Assembly (NCBI RefSeq): GCF_001274775.1
Contig: NZ_LGUE01000001.1
Span: 1,647,705 to 1,711,704 of the forward strand
Reading direction: 5' to 3'
From: Rossellomorea marisflavi
GTDB lineage: Bacteria > Bacillota > Bacilli > Bacillales > Bacillaceae_B
Length of the DNA: 64,000 bases
Below are positions 43,341-52,071 of this stretch, piece by piece. A program made the translations under genes and the position numbers. Every line of letters starts with the position of its first letter. Within the stretch, counting starts at the first letter, position 1. The notes under the pieces are model-generated. The model made no database searches. It worked only from the letters and a program-made list of their open reading frames with translations, and was not told the DNA's origin.

Positions 43341-43620
43341 ACAAAGAAAAGCGAAGGCGGGTCAACCCGCCGGAGCTGGACAAATAGAAAAGCGGAGGGG
43401 GCTTGCCCTGAGGCGACAAGCATAAGACGAGCCATCCGGAAAGGCGTTCCTTGCCTTTTTGGGTGGCTTGGCTTATGACCTCGAGCCTCAAGCCCCTGGA
43501 GCTGGACAGAAAGAAAAGCGGAGGCGGGTCGACCTGACCCGACAAGCATAAGATAAAGACCTCGGAAAGGCGCTCCTTGCCTTTTTGAGGTCTTTTCTTA
43601 TGACCTCGAGGGGTCACTGG
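43340..43620. repeat. Tandem array of three structured repeat units
   Basis: Two full units (43388-43508 and 43514-43620) begin AAAAGCGGAGG and share GACAAGCATAAGA, GGAAAGGCG-TCCTTGCCTTTTT and CTTATGACCTCGAG. A shortened unit (43340-43383) keeps only the outer arms, GGCGGGT joined to ACCCGCC. Each full unit folds into one long hairpin with an inner terminator-like stem (AAGGC/GCCTT then T-run). The variable stem arms differ between units but remain paired. Minus-strand frames across it are repeat artefacts. Confidence 0.8.
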
Positions 43621-43658
43621 TTAAAGAATCCGACCACCCCTCCGGATCGCCTTCAACG

Positions 43659-43680
43659 GCCCTTCAGAGGGCTTTCTTTA
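43659..43680 (+). terminator. Plus-strand terminator after the repeat array
   Basis: GCCCT and AGGGC pair around TCAG, followed by TTTCTTTATTT. It is probably the end of transcripts entering from the small membrane gene. Confidence 0.65.
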
Positions 43681-43687
43681 TTTCAGC

Positions 43688-43736
43688 AAAAAAAAAGAAG
43701 CCTGCAAAAGGAATTTTCTCTCCTTCTGCGTGCTTC
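43688..43736 (-). terminator. Terminator downstream of the YjcZ gene cluster
   Basis: On the minus strand GAAGC-GCA-AAGGA pairs with TCCTT-TGC-GCTTC, with two small bulges, and ends in nine T residues. Confidence 0.85.
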
Positions 43737-43805
43737 CGTTCTTATGAAAAACTGCCGTGAATATTCACAGCAGCCTAACAAGCCCTTTCGGTTCAATTCA
43801 CTTTA

Positions 43806-43898
43806 TTAGCAAACGTATGCTGCACCGATGATGATAAGCAAGATGAATAGAACAACGATTAGAGCGAAACCTCCGCCATACCCGCAAGCACCTGACAT
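43806..43898 (-). CDS. YjcZ/SscA family small sporulation peptide, copy 1
   Basis: This 30-residue peptide starts MSGACGYGGGFALIVVLF and ends in Cys. One hydrophobic helix follows a Gly/Tyr-rich head. This is the pattern of the YjcZ family, which includes SscA, a small spore-coat assembly protein of B. subtilis. AAAGGAGG is 9 bases upstream. It is last of three tandem copies on this strand. Too short for ordinary gene calling, but the ribosome site and the two similar neighbours make it convincing. Confidence 0.88.
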   Translation of the reverse strand: MSGACGYGGGFALIVVLFILLIIIGAAYVC

Positions 43899-44018
43899 AT
43901 GCGCTTCCTCCTTTCATGTATGAGAAGCATCGGATGAGATAGGCAAAAAGGGGACGTTGCTGCAGGTAATGCCCCCTCTTTGATCCTGATCCGTCAATTC
44001 CTAGTATTTTTGGCTATC

Positions 44019-44102
44019 TTATAGCCAAGCTGCACCTACAATGATCAACAAGATGAACAGTACAACAATTAACGCGAAACCTCCGCCGTATGCGTTACCC
44101 AT
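44019..44102 (-). CDS. YjcZ/SscA family small sporulation peptide, copy 2
   Basis: This 27-residue peptide begins MGNAYGGGFALIVVLFILL and ends AAWL. It shares the GGGFALIVVLFILLII core with copy 1 but lacks cysteines. AAAGGAGGTGG precedes the ATG. The 120 bases between it and copy 1 could hold a separate promoter. It is probably made in the mother cell or forespore late in sporulation, by family analogy only. Confidence 0.88.
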   Translation of the reverse strand: MGNAYGGGFALIVVLFILLIIVGAAWL

Positions 44103-44183
44103 TACGTTCCACCTCCTTTGAAGCGCTAATGCATTATATTCAAGTAGACGTCTAATGGTTTTAGGCTATTGTCATATTTCTTA

Positions 44184-44270
44184 TTAGCAAATAAACGCGG
44201 CACCAACGATGATTAATAAGATGAACAATACAACAAGCAATGCAAATCCTGAATTGTATCCACAGCTCAT
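44184..44270 (-). CDS. YjcZ/SscA family small sporulation peptide, copy 3
   Basis: This 28-residue peptide begins MSCGYNSGFALLVVLFILL and ends in Cys. An AAAAGGAGGT lies 10 bases before the chosen ATG at 44270; another ATG two codons upstream would sit too close to it. It is first in the cluster and divergent from prsA. B. subtilis has the sscA gene in this same neighbourhood, so one of these three is the likely equivalent. Confidence 0.88.
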   Translation of the reverse strand: MSCGYNSGFALLVVLFILLIIVGAAFIC

Positions 44271-44455
44271 GATCATTACCTCCTTTTCTCTCTTCGCTGA
44301 TATCATATGAACGAATCTGGGAATTGGGTATGTTATCTGCCTATTTTTATCAAGAATAGTTTGGAAATTATTTTTTTTCATCCAAAAAGTGTGATATAGT
44401 ATGGGTTGTAGATTTTAGCCAAGCATGACTGAAAATAGCTTAGGAGTTGATCACC

Positions 44456-45400
44456 ATGAAGAAGTGGATCCTTTCCGTATCACTTGTTGCCGGTGCCGTG
44501 GGACTAGCAGGATGCAGCGGTAATGGGGCAGACGATAAAGATGTAGTTGCAACAACGAAAGCCGGGGATATCACCAAGGATGAACTGTATGATTCAGCGA
44601 AACAAAAGTTCACTCCACAAATGGAACAAGCCCTGCAGGAACTCGTTTATACAAAAGTTCTTGATGAGAAGTATGATGTTTCTAAAGATGAAATCAACAA
44701 AAAGATGGACGAAGCGAAAGAACAGCTCGGTGATCAATTCGATATGTTCCTTCAACAGTACAATCTTGATGAAAAATCCTTTAAAGAGTATTTGAAGCTT
44801 CAGCTCCTTCAAGAGAAGGCGGCTACGTCAGATATAAAAGTCACTGACAAGGAGCTCAAGGATTATTACGAAAATTGGAAAGGTCCGATTGAAGTAAGGC
44901 ACATCCTCGTGGAAGACGAAAAGACCGCGAAGGAAGTCAAAAAGAAATTGGCCGACGGTGATAAATTCGAAGATCTTGCAAGCGAGTATTCAACCGATAC
45001 CGCTTCTGCAGCTAACGGAGGCAGCCTTGGATGGGTTGATAATGCGGGACGCCAAAGCTTTGTACCTGAGTTTTCAAAAGCCCTTGACTCCCTGAAAAAA
45101 GGTGAGGTCAGCGAACCTGTGAAGACAGATTATGGCTACCACATCATTGAAGTGACCGATACGAAAGAAAAGAAACCGTTCAAAGATATGAAAAAAGATC
45201 TTGAGCAAGAGCTTAAACTTTCAAAAGTGGACCAGTCTAAAATCCAGGAATCCATGAAGGACGAAATCGAAAAAGCAGATCTTAAGATCAAGGATAAAGA
45301 TCTCAAAGATGCCTTCGAACAAGTACTGAACGGTACTCCAGCACCGGATGCTGCTGCCCCTGAAGGCAACGCAACGACCGATTCCGATACAAAAGAATGA
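44456..45400 (+). CDS. prsA: PrsA, extracytoplasmic foldase lipoprotein
   Basis: This 314-aa parvulin-type peptidyl-prolyl isomerase is anchored outside the membrane, where it folds secreted proteins. The signal peptide ends in LAGCSGN (Cys about residue 20). The PpiC domain spans about 135-225, with VRHILVEDEKTAKEV, ASEYSTDTASAANGGSLGWV and YGYHIIEVTD. Lysine-rich helical N and C regions flank it. The tail is Ala/Pro/Asp-rich. AGGAG is 9 bases before the ATG at 44456. It is monocistronic with its own terminator. Confidence 0.96.
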   Translation: MKKWILSVSLVAGAVGLAGCSGNGADDKDVVATTKAGDITKDELYDSAKQKFTPQMEQALQELVYTKVLDEKYDVSKDEINKKMDEAKEQLGDQFDMFLQQYNLDEKSFKEYLKLQLLQEKAATSDIKVTDKELKDYYENWKGPIEVRHILVEDEKTAKEVKKKLADGDKFEDLASEYSTDTASAANGGSLGWVDNAGRQSFVPEFSKALDSLKKGEVSEPVKTDYGYHIIEVTDTKEKKPFKDMKKDLEQELKLSKVDQSKIQESMKDEIEKADLKIKDKDLKDAFEQVLNGTPAPDAAAPEGNATTDSDTKE

Positions 45401-45404
45401 ACCC

Positions 45405-45446
45405 AAAAAAGACAGTCCGGAGATTATCCTCCGACTGTCTTTTTTC
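45405..45446. terminator. Terminator between prsA and yhaL
   Basis: AAAAAAGACAGTC-GGAG and CTCC-GACTGTCTTTTTT form a long stem with one bulge. It can act on both converging genes. Confidence 0.9.
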
Positions 45447-45462
45447 TTTAATGGCTATTCGA

Positions 45463-45639
45463 TCAAGAGGACACGCGCCGCCGCTCTTTTTCTTCTTCCA
45501 TGCGGGTCATATAGACCTCGCCCTCTTTCGCGATCCATTCATCCTCCTGGACCTTTTCCTGCCTTGCCGACTTGATGGTCATGAACGCACTGACAAAGAT
45601 CCCTGCCACAATGAAATACATCCAAATCGGTAATGTCAT
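45463..45639 (-). CDS. yhaL: YhaL sporulation protein
   Basis: This 58-residue protein has one N-terminal membrane helix (about residues 4-22) and a charged cytosolic tail rich in Glu and Arg (EDEWIAKEGEVYMTRMEEEKERRR). It matches B. subtilis YhaL, a sporulation protein located beside prsA. The ATG at 45639 is chosen because AAGGAG is 9 bases upstream; the TTG three codons earlier touches the ribosome site. The molecular role is unknown. Confidence 0.85.
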   Translation of the reverse strand: MTLPIWMYFIVAGIFVSAFMTIKSARQEKVQEDEWIAKEGEVYMTRMEEEKERRRVSS

Positions 45640-45721
45640 CTGCTTCAACTCCTTATAGGTTTGTCCTTACTTCACCATATGAAGAGAACTGCCTGCTTAT
45701 GACAATCTTTTTTTAGACAGC

Positions 45722-45748
45722 AAAAAGCCCGGTCGAAGGACCGGACTT
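45722..45748 (-). terminator. Terminator of yhaM
   Basis: On the minus strand AAGTCCGGTC pairs with GACCGGGCTT (one wobble) around CTTC and runs into TTTTG. It begins 5 bases past the stop. Confidence 0.87.
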
Positions 45749-45753
45749 CATGT

Positions 45754-46695
45754 TCATTCATGGAAGGTCGGTTTATAGAAGGAGCGGTTGTCAAGGGCAA
45801 AGACCCTCTCCGTATACTCCCCTGGTTTCGTCCTCGATAGGACCCTGTCGAGCATATTCATCTTCGCATCCACGTTATCGATATAGTGAAGGATCTCTGC
45901 TTCACGGATCAGTGGGGGTTTCGGGCTGCCCCATTCCGCCTTACCATGGTGGCTAAGGACCAAATGCTGAAGGATCATGACCTCTTCTCTTTCTATGCCA
46001 AGCTCATCGGCCGCTTTCCCGATTTCATTCACCATGATGGAGATGTGCCCAATCAGGTTCCCCTCGATTGTGTAGGTGGTCGAAGTCGGGCCGGACAGTT
46101 CAATCACCTTGCCAAGATCATGGAGGATCACACCTGCATACAACAGGTCGGAATCAAGCGTCGGGTATAATCCTGCGATGGCTTTTGAAAGATCAAGCAT
46201 GGAAACGACATGATAGGCAAGGCCAGATACGAATTCATGGTGATTCTTCGTTGCAGCAGGATATTCAAGGAAGTCCTTCTGATATTTTTTGATCAGATGA
46301 CGGGTGATCCGCTGAATATTCGGGTTGCGCATTTCAAAGATATATTGGGTGATCTTGCTGCTCATTTCATCTATGCTTACCGGAGCAGTCTCCAGGAAAT
46401 CAGCAATGGAAAAACCATCACCCGGTGACACGGGACGAATCTGTTTGATTTTCAGTTGGTTCTTCCCCCGATAGTTGTGGATATCCCCGACTACCTTGAC
46501 AATCGTCTCCGGCTGGTAGGCTTTTTCATCCTGATCTGAGGCATCCCACAGCTTCGCTTCGATATCCCCGCTCTTATCCTGCAGGATGATGGTCAGAAAT
46601 GGCTTGCCTGTATTGGTTGTGCCTTTTGTCATCTGTTTGATCAATAAATGCAAATCGATGGTCTCACCGACTGCATAGGTCGTAATTCCGGACAT
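45754..46695 (-). CDS. yhaM: YhaM, 3'-5' exoribonuclease
   Basis: This 313-aa enzyme degrades RNA and single-stranded DNA from the 3' end. An N-terminal OB fold (about 15-95: [25 protein letters not shown]) is followed by an HD hydrolase domain. That domain has [17 protein letters not shown], the metal motif [13 protein letters not shown] near residue 195, and [16 protein letters not shown] near 240. It matches B. subtilis YhaM along its length. GGGGGAACAACC precedes the ATG. It follows yhaN by 42 bases on the same strand, so it may be part of a yhaO-yhaN-yhaM unit. Confidence 0.95.
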   Translation of the reverse strand: MSGITTYAVGETIDLHLLIKQMTKGTTNTGKPFLTIILQDKSGDIEAKLWDASDQDEKAYQPETIVKVVGDIHNYRGKNQLKIKQIRPVSPGDGFSIADFLETAPVSIDEMSSKITQYIFEMRNPNIQRITRHLIKKYQKDFLEYPAATKNHHEFVSGLAYHVVSMLDLSKAIAGLYPTLDSDLLYAGVILHDLGKVIELSGPTSTTYTIEGNLIGHISIMVNEIGKAADELGIEREEVMILQHLVLSHHGKAEWGSPKPPLIREAEILHYIDNVDAKMNMLDRVLSRTKPGEYTERVFALDNRSFYKPTFHE

Positions 46696-46737
46696 GGTTG
46701 TTCCCCCGTTCTCTTTCAGTTTACTGTTTCAAGTATA

Positions 46738-49683
46738 TCACAGAGGCACCCGACTTGACTCGTCGAGACCCGTCTCAATTGTCTGCTCATCCAAATTTAT
46801 CACTTCTGGTGCCTGGAAGGTGTCCACTACAGCCTGATGACAGGTGAAATACAATATTTGATGATTCTCCGACAGCTTATCCAGCGCTTCAATGAATGCC
46901 CTGGTTCTGTCTTCATCAAAGTTCACCGCCGCATCATCGATGATGACGGGAAGATCATAGATTTCTTTCAGGGAAGAGATCAGGGCGAAACGGATGGCGA
47001 TATACAGTTGCTCCTTCGTTCCCTGACTGAGTTCCACAGCCTGAAACACCTGACCGTCTTCCCTGGCAACCGTGATCATTTCGTCATCGGTTACGTTGAT
47101 CTTACGATATCGCCCATTCGTGAGTTTAAGGAAGTATTGCTCTGCCTCCCCGATCAGCCTCGGCATCTTAGTCTGCTGATAGTGCTCCATCGTATTTTCC
47201 AAAGCCTTCCTCGCCAGGGTGACAGCTGACCATCGCTGGATCTTTTCGTGGATTTCGGCTTTCTTCCCTTCGAACTGTTGCAATAGGACAGAATATTCGG
47301 TTCCTTCCTCTAGAACGTGAAGTTCATATGCAAGTGTCGCTGCCTCCTCCTGCAGGGTCGAGATACTGCGGGAGCATTCGTCGATATCAGTGGAAGCAAG
47401 AAGGATTTCCTTTTCCACAAGATCTTTAGATTGAAACTCCGTAAAAGCAGACAGGATATCAGGCTGGAATCGTTTTTCCATAAATCTATAGGCATGCAAC
47501 AGCTCCCGTTTCTCTTCGGCAAGCTGACCTGTCTTCCTATAGGCTTCCTCCGAAGATGTTCCTGCAAAGGAGAAAAGACCCTCCACCTCATCTTCCAGCT
47601 TGGTTCGTTCGATTTCAAGGCTTTGCATATCCATCCGGATCTGGTTGAGCTCTTCCTTGGCGTGATTCCTCTTCAGATCTTCTTTATCCATCTCCTTCAG
47701 AAGCTCCTTCATCTTACTGTGGATTTCCTCCAGTGGTACAGCTTCGATTCCGTGGCGATTGAACCACTCCCGACACTCCCCTATATAGGCTTCGATCTTG
47801 GTCTCAGCTCCGCGGATTTCGTCATGGAGGATGATGAACCTGTCATGAAGGTTCACGAGTTCCTTCAGCCTTATAAAGGCTTCTTTCAGCCATTTCCATT
47901 GGAAATCAACAGGTAGTCCAAGCTCTGAAACGATAGCGGCAATCCTGTCATCTACATCCTGCAGCCTGTTCACAAGCAGGCTCTCCTCTTCCATGATACC
48001 TGCGAGCGTACCTTCCGTCTCTTCAAGCTTCAGGATGAGCTGCTTCCATTGACTGCGGTACTCAAGCTGTTCATCATAGAGTCGCTGGGAGTCGGACGAT
48101 ACCTCTCCTTCGGGTCGTTCCATGGATTGGATCCTATTTTCACGTTCAATCAAGCGCGATCGGGACTGCCTAAAGGATAATATGCTCATGACGCCCGGCA
48201 GCAGGGCAAGGCCCATGATCCATGTTCCCGTCCAGATCCCCCATAGCGTCAGGATCAGTCCGATCAAAAGAACGGATAACGTGATCTTCTTCTGTCCGCC
48301 CAATGCCTTACGATCGCTCGCAAGCATCCTCTCCTCTGCTTCCAATCGGTCCCCGAACCAGTTTCTCTGGACCTCGGACATCCCTTTTTTGATTTTCCGC
48401 TGGAGATCCTGAAAGGCCTCCTCCCCCATCAATCGATTCTCCGCAGCGTCACAATCCCGCTCGGTTCGATCTCTGGTTGCTTGTGCTTCCGCCATTTTCT
48501 TCCGATTATGCTCCCGTTCATGAAGGATTTCAGTCTTTTCTTCGATTGCGTCGTTGATTCTCTCATTCATCGAGAAGCTGATGTTGACAGAGGCAGCGTC
48601 CTTTCCTTCCAAACTCAGTTGGAGCTCCCTTCTGATTCCACGGATGCCGCTTTCAATCGCTTCGGCTTCCGTCCGATGATCCTCAAGATCATGGATCCAT
48701 TTTTGAAAGTTCCCCTGAGACGCCAACTTTTCTTCCAGGAAGCTCCGTTCTTCCTCATCGATTTCCGCGTCCTGTTCCACCCTTTCCAAAAAGGTATCCT
48801 TTTTGAGCTGCAGGGTTTCAAGTTGGGCTTCCACTTTTCGGATCTCCCGCCTGCACTCATCGAGGCGGTGCAGACCCTTTTCAGGAAACGGGAAGTCACC
48901 AATTTGTCCGATCCTATCCAATGTGTACACTCTTTCACTGAGAGCATCCCAGTTTTCCCGGATCTGCAAAAGGGTATGTTTTCTTTCCTGCAGGATCCTC
49001 AGCTCATGTTCAAGACGTTCCAGTCTTTTACCGATTTGCCCTTTTTCTACATGAAGGGGAGCATAGCGGTCATTGCGACCTTTCGCTTCTTTCAGTTTCT
49101 TTTCAAGTGACGTGAGCTCAGAGAATAGTAGATTGATCACAGGTTTGCGCCCGGAGCGTTTGAAGAGCTGTTCCTGTTCTTTTTGCCATGCCTGCTCCAT
49201 CTGCATGAGGGCATCCGTTCCGGTGGATCCTGCAGAAAATAAGAAGCGGTTAAGGTCTTCCTTTTTCAAACGGTGGATTCCCTGAAGACCCTCAAGGTCA
49301 AAGGAAAAGATGTTCCCGTAGGTTTTTCGGTCGATGGTACCGAGTAGCCGCTGAAGTCCTTCCTCTCCTTCTACCCTTCCATCTTCATATTGAAGAGTCA
49401 CAGTCCCCGTGGCTGGTCCCCCCCTCTTCCTTTCAATCCGGATCTCCGCTTCGGAAGGAGTGCACACCCTGAGAACTCCTCCATAGTCCGAAGATGTTTT
49501 CGGTTCGTAGCGCGGGAGTGAATGCTGCTTGGTAGGAAAGCCGAAGAGGACGCTGTGGATGAAGGACATGATCGTCGATTTCCCTGCCTCGTTCTGTCCG
49601 AAGATCACCTGTAATTCTTCCATGGTATAGTGCTGATTGATCAGTTTTCCATAGGCATAGATATGGATTCCCTTAATCTTCAT
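46738..49683 (-). CDS. yhaN: YhaN/SbcE, SMC-like DNA-repair ATPase
   Basis: This 981-aa coiled-coil ATPase is of the Rad50/SbcC type. Walker A is FGQNEAGKST (residues 28-37). Two long coiled-coil blocks are interrupted near residue 480 by a hydrophobic pair (ITLSVLLIGLILTLWGIWTG, then IMGLALLPGVM) that looks membrane-inserted. The ABC signature VELSQGTKEQLYIAIRFALI and Walker B LPVIIDDAAVNFDEDR lie near the C-terminus. AAGGAAGGTGAT precedes the ATG at 49683. It starts 4 bases after the yhaO stop. YhaN and YhaO act as a nuclease-ATPase pair, resembling SbcCD. Confidence 0.93.
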   Translation of the reverse strand: MKIKGIHIYAYGKLINQHYTMEELQVIFGQNEAGKSTIMSFIHSVLFGFPTKQHSLPRYEPKTSSDYGGVLRVCTPSEAEIRIERKRGGPATGTVTLQYEDGRVEGEEGLQRLLGTIDRKTYGNIFSFDLEGLQGIHRLKKEDLNRFLFSAGSTGTDALMQMEQAWQKEQEQLFKRSGRKPVINLLFSELTSLEKKLKEAKGRNDRYAPLHVEKGQIGKRLERLEHELRILQERKHTLLQIRENWDALSERVYTLDRIGQIGDFPFPEKGLHRLDECRREIRKVEAQLETLQLKKDTFLERVEQDAEIDEEERSFLEEKLASQGNFQKWIHDLEDHRTEAEAIESGIRGIRRELQLSLEGKDAASVNISFSMNERINDAIEEKTEILHEREHNRKKMAEAQATRDRTERDCDAAENRLMGEEAFQDLQRKIKKGMSEVQRNWFGDRLEAEERMLASDRKALGGQKKITLSVLLIGLILTLWGIWTGTWIMGLALLPGVMSILSFRQSRSRLIERENRIQSMERPEGEVSSDSQRLYDEQLEYRSQWKQLILKLEETEGTLAGIMEEESLLVNRLQDVDDRIAAIVSELGLPVDFQWKWLKEAFIRLKELVNLHDRFIILHDEIRGAETKIEAYIGECREWFNRHGIEAVPLEEIHSKMKELLKEMDKEDLKRNHAKEELNQIRMDMQSLEIERTKLEDEVEGLFSFAGTSSEEAYRKTGQLAEEKRELLHAYRFMEKRFQPDILSAFTEFQSKDLVEKEILLASTDIDECSRSISTLQEEAATLAYELHVLEEGTEYSVLLQQFEGKKAEIHEKIQRWSAVTLARKALENTMEHYQQTKMPRLIGEAEQYFLKLTNGRYRKINVTDDEMITVAREDGQVFQAVELSQGTKEQLYIAIRFALISSLKEIYDLPVIIDDAAVNFDEDRTRAFIEALDKLSENHQILYFTCHQAVVDTFQAPEVINLDEQTIETGLDESSRVPL

Positions 49684-49687
49684 GCGA

Positions 49688-50887
49688 TCACCTTCCTTCC
49701 TTGCTCGGGGTGCCGAGGAGCTTTCTGACATCGTGAAAGACCTCCTGATCCACCTGAAGACCATGTTTATAGACTAACGGATGATCCATCAGCTCTGACA
49801 GGGACGATGCCCAGTCGCCCTGCTCCAGCTCATCAACCATCTCAAACATGATTTGGCTGAATGGGTCGCGCTCATCAAGAACCCATTTCTCTTCTGCAAA
49901 GGACACACGATGGACCCATTTGATCCCTTGTTCATCCTCCATTGCCGATTGAATCGTATCCAGTAACTCACCGTTCTGGATCCTCCTCCATTCCTCTTCC
50001 CCCAAGCTGCCCTTTCCTTCCAGACGGAGTTCGATCATATCTTCCCCGCACGAACCCACGGCCTCCCTGATCCGATTGTACAGCTCACCAAAACGGGTGA
50101 CCCCATCGAGTGATACAGATTTTTGTATCCATTCTACTTCCTGTACGGGTATGAAGGTCAGTTCGGTACGGTCCCCTTCCATCTCGACTTCGTAACAGCC
50201 TTTAGGGCCGGTTTCTTTCCGGTGCCTTCCTTGTATATTCCCCGGATACACAATGTAAGGATCTTCATGGAGGATCTGCCGCTTGTGGATATGACCCAGT
50301 GCCCAGTAATCATATCCCTTATCTAGCAGTTCCTTGATGGTGAAGGGGGCATAGGGTTCATGGTCCGCCTCGATGCTCCCTTCACTTCCATGAAGAAGAG
50401 CGATCCTGTAGCCGCCGCCTTCGGCTTTTGGATATTCTGTAATCATCCTCTCGTGAATATGACGGCTTCCATAGCTGAATCCCGCGATTGAGACATCTGC
50501 CCCATCCTTCGTCCTTACCTGTTTCCACTCAGGTCGTTCAGAGAAGATATGTACATGGGGAGGCATGTCCAGCTGAACCCTGAATCCCCCAAGGTGATCA
50601 TGGTTTCCATGGATGATGAAAACGGGGATCTCCTTCTCCTTCAAACGATCGAACTGTTGCACGAGCCTCGCCTGCGCCCGGATACTTCGATCCTCTTCAT
50701 CAAAGAGATCCCCGCTGATGAGCACGAAGTCTACCTCCCTTTTAAGTGCCTCATCAATCAGTCTTTCAAAAGAAGCAAAGGTGCTTCCCTGTATGTGTTT
50801 GAACCGCGCTGCTGGCAAGTTCTTCAACCCTTTGAACGGACTGTCCAAATGCAGATCGGCAGCATGCAGAAACCGGATTTTCTTCAT
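49688..50887 (-). CDS. yhaO: YhaO, metallophosphoesterase-family DNA repair exonuclease
   Basis: This 399-aa protein is the Mre11/SbcD-like partner of YhaN. The calcineurin-like metal motifs are complete: HAADLHLDSPF (residue 9 on), ISGDLFDEED, IHGNHDHLGG, LLHGSEGS and ALGHIHKRQ. A C-terminal capping region follows from about 280. GGAGGGGAACC precedes the ATG. It is the first gene of the yhaO-yhaN unit, divergent from yhzD. Nuclease activity on DNA ends is expected from family knowledge. Confidence 0.93.
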   Translation of the reverse strand: MKKIRFLHAADLHLDSPFKGLKNLPAARFKHIQGSTFASFERLIDEALKREVDFVLISGDLFDEEDRSIRAQARLVQQFDRLKEKEIPVFIIHGNHDHLGGFRVQLDMPPHVHIFSERPEWKQVRTKDGADVSIAGFSYGSRHIHERMITEYPKAEGGGYRIALLHGSEGSIEADHEPYAPFTIKELLDKGYDYWALGHIHKRQILHEDPYIVYPGNIQGRHRKETGPKGCYEVEMEGDRTELTFIPVQEVEWIQKSVSLDGVTRFGELYNRIREAVGSCGEDMIELRLEGKGSLGEEEWRRIQNGELLDTIQSAMEDEQGIKWVHRVSFAEEKWVLDERDPFSQIMFEMVDELEQGDWASSLSELMDHPLVYKHGLQVDQEVFHDVRKLLGTPSKEGR

Positions 50888-51053
50888 GGTTCCCCTCCAA
50901 AATTACGAATATATGTTCTAATACTACCCATTATACCCCAACGTACGCTATCATTTCATCTGTGAATTATTTATGGGTATAGGAATATTCCACTTTTCAT
51001 TATTTGAAAAATATGAAAAAATAAAAGTGATCATGATGCAAAGGGGTAGAGAG

Positions 51054-51239
51054 ATGAAAACGTATAAACTTACAGTATTCGAGAAGAACGGGTCAAAGCT
51101 TCTGGATGAGAGTGTCCAGGCTGCAACGGATGAGGAAGCGAAGAAGGTTGGGGAAAGTATGTTGGCAGAGAAGGGGTATCTGGATCACACCCATCGTTTC
51201 ACTTCCCCACTGGGAAAGCTTCTATTATTCCACGTATAA
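51054..51239 (+). CDS. yhzD: YhzD-like small protein
   Basis: This 61-residue soluble protein begins MKTYKLTVFEKNGSKLLDES and has the pattern of a small mixed alpha/beta fold (TDEEAKKVGESMLAEKGY). Length and position beside yhaO match B. subtilis YhzD; no function is known. AAAGGGGTAGAGAG precedes the ATG at 51054, whereas an upstream frame extension is unsupported. A bidirectional terminator follows. Confidence 0.8.
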   Translation: MKTYKLTVFEKNGSKLLDESVQAATDEEAKKVGESMLAEKGYLDHTHRFTSPLGKLLLFHV

Positions 51240-51242
51240 ACA

Positions 51243-51271
51243 AAAGAGGGCGCCATGCGGCACCCTCTTTT
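51243..51271. terminator. Bidirectional terminator between yhzD and yhaR
   Basis: AAAGAGGG-GCC pairs with GGC-CCCTCTTT (one mismatch) around ATGC, with A and T runs on the outside. Confidence 0.87.
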
Positions 51272-51274
51272 CCG

Positions 51275-52069
51275 TTATTCCCCTTTGAATGACGGCCTTC
51301 TCTTTTCGATGAATGACTTGATTCCTTCTTGATGATCTGATGTCTGTCTCATAAGCCATTGACCATCTTTTTCTTTGAGCAATGCTTCCTGAAGCCTCTC
51401 TTTATTCAACTCGGTATAGATTTCCTTTGTTTTCAAGAGTGCCTTCACTGGGGATTGAAGACACTGTTCGATATATCGTTCCAGTCCTTCTGCCAGTTTC
51501 CCGGATGGAAGTGCTTCGTCTACCAGTCCTTTCATCAGGGCCTCTTGACCGAGCATCACTTTTCCATTCCAGATCATCCTTTTCGCCTTATGGGTGCCGA
51601 GCCTCTCTTGAAGGAGGAAGTGGCTGCCGCCATCGGGGATGAGTCCGATTCCTATGAAATTCATGGCAAGCTTGCTGTCTTCCTCGCAAAGGATATAATC
51701 GGCCGTCAGCGCCAAGCTGAACCCGAGGCCCGCGGCTGAACCATGGATACCCGCCACGACAATCTTCGGAAGGGTGTAGAGGGTCATGGCAAGCTCATTG
51801 ATCACATCCATCACTTCGGAAAAATCGCCTTCATTCCCAAGGGAAAGCATGGATTTGATGTCTCCTCCAGATGAAAAGCCTTTCCCTTCCCCGGTCAGTA
51901 CGACAATCGCCAAATCGGGGTCCCTCCTGATCTCCTTCAGGGCAGACAACAGCCCGTTCATCAGGCCGAGGTCGAGTGCATTCAACGACTCCGGCCGGTT
52001 CAAGACGACTCTCGCCACTTTTCCTTCTATATGAACCTTCACTAATTCACCTTGTTTTTGTACGCTCAT
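51275..52069 (-). CDS. yhaR: Enoyl-CoA hydratase/isomerase family protein (YhaR-like)
   Basis: This 264-aa crotonase-fold protein shows KVARVVLNRPESLNALD at the N-terminus, the oxyanion strand FSSGGDIKSML, and IHGSAAGLGFSLALTADYILCEE. The catalytic glutamate position of canonical hydratases (after GGG) is occupied by GLGFSLA, without an acidic residue, so activity may be isomerase-like or altered. It follows the acyl-CoA ligase gene by 2 bases. GGAGGAG precedes the ATG. The symbol follows B. subtilis yhaR near yhaO; orthology is likely but not proven here. Confidence 0.85.
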   Translation of the reverse strand: MSVQKQGELVKVHIEGKVARVVLNRPESLNALDLGLMNGLLSALKEIRRDPDLAIVVLTGEGKGFSSGGDIKSMLSLGNEGDFSEVMDVINELAMTLYTLPKIVVAGIHGSAAGLGFSLALTADYILCEEDSKLAMNFIGIGLIPDGGSHFLLQERLGTHKAKRMIWNGKVMLGQEALMKGLVDEALPSGKLAEGLERYIEQCLQSPVKALLKTKEIYTELNKERLQEALLKEKDGQWLMRQTSDHQEGIKSFIEKRRPSFKGE

Positions 52070-52071
52070 GA

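Noticed and set aside
43316-43617. Minus-strand reading frames of 77 and 94 codons
   Set aside because: They lie across the tandem structured repeat, consist of repeated Pro/Leu/Ser words from the repeat, and have no ribosome site.
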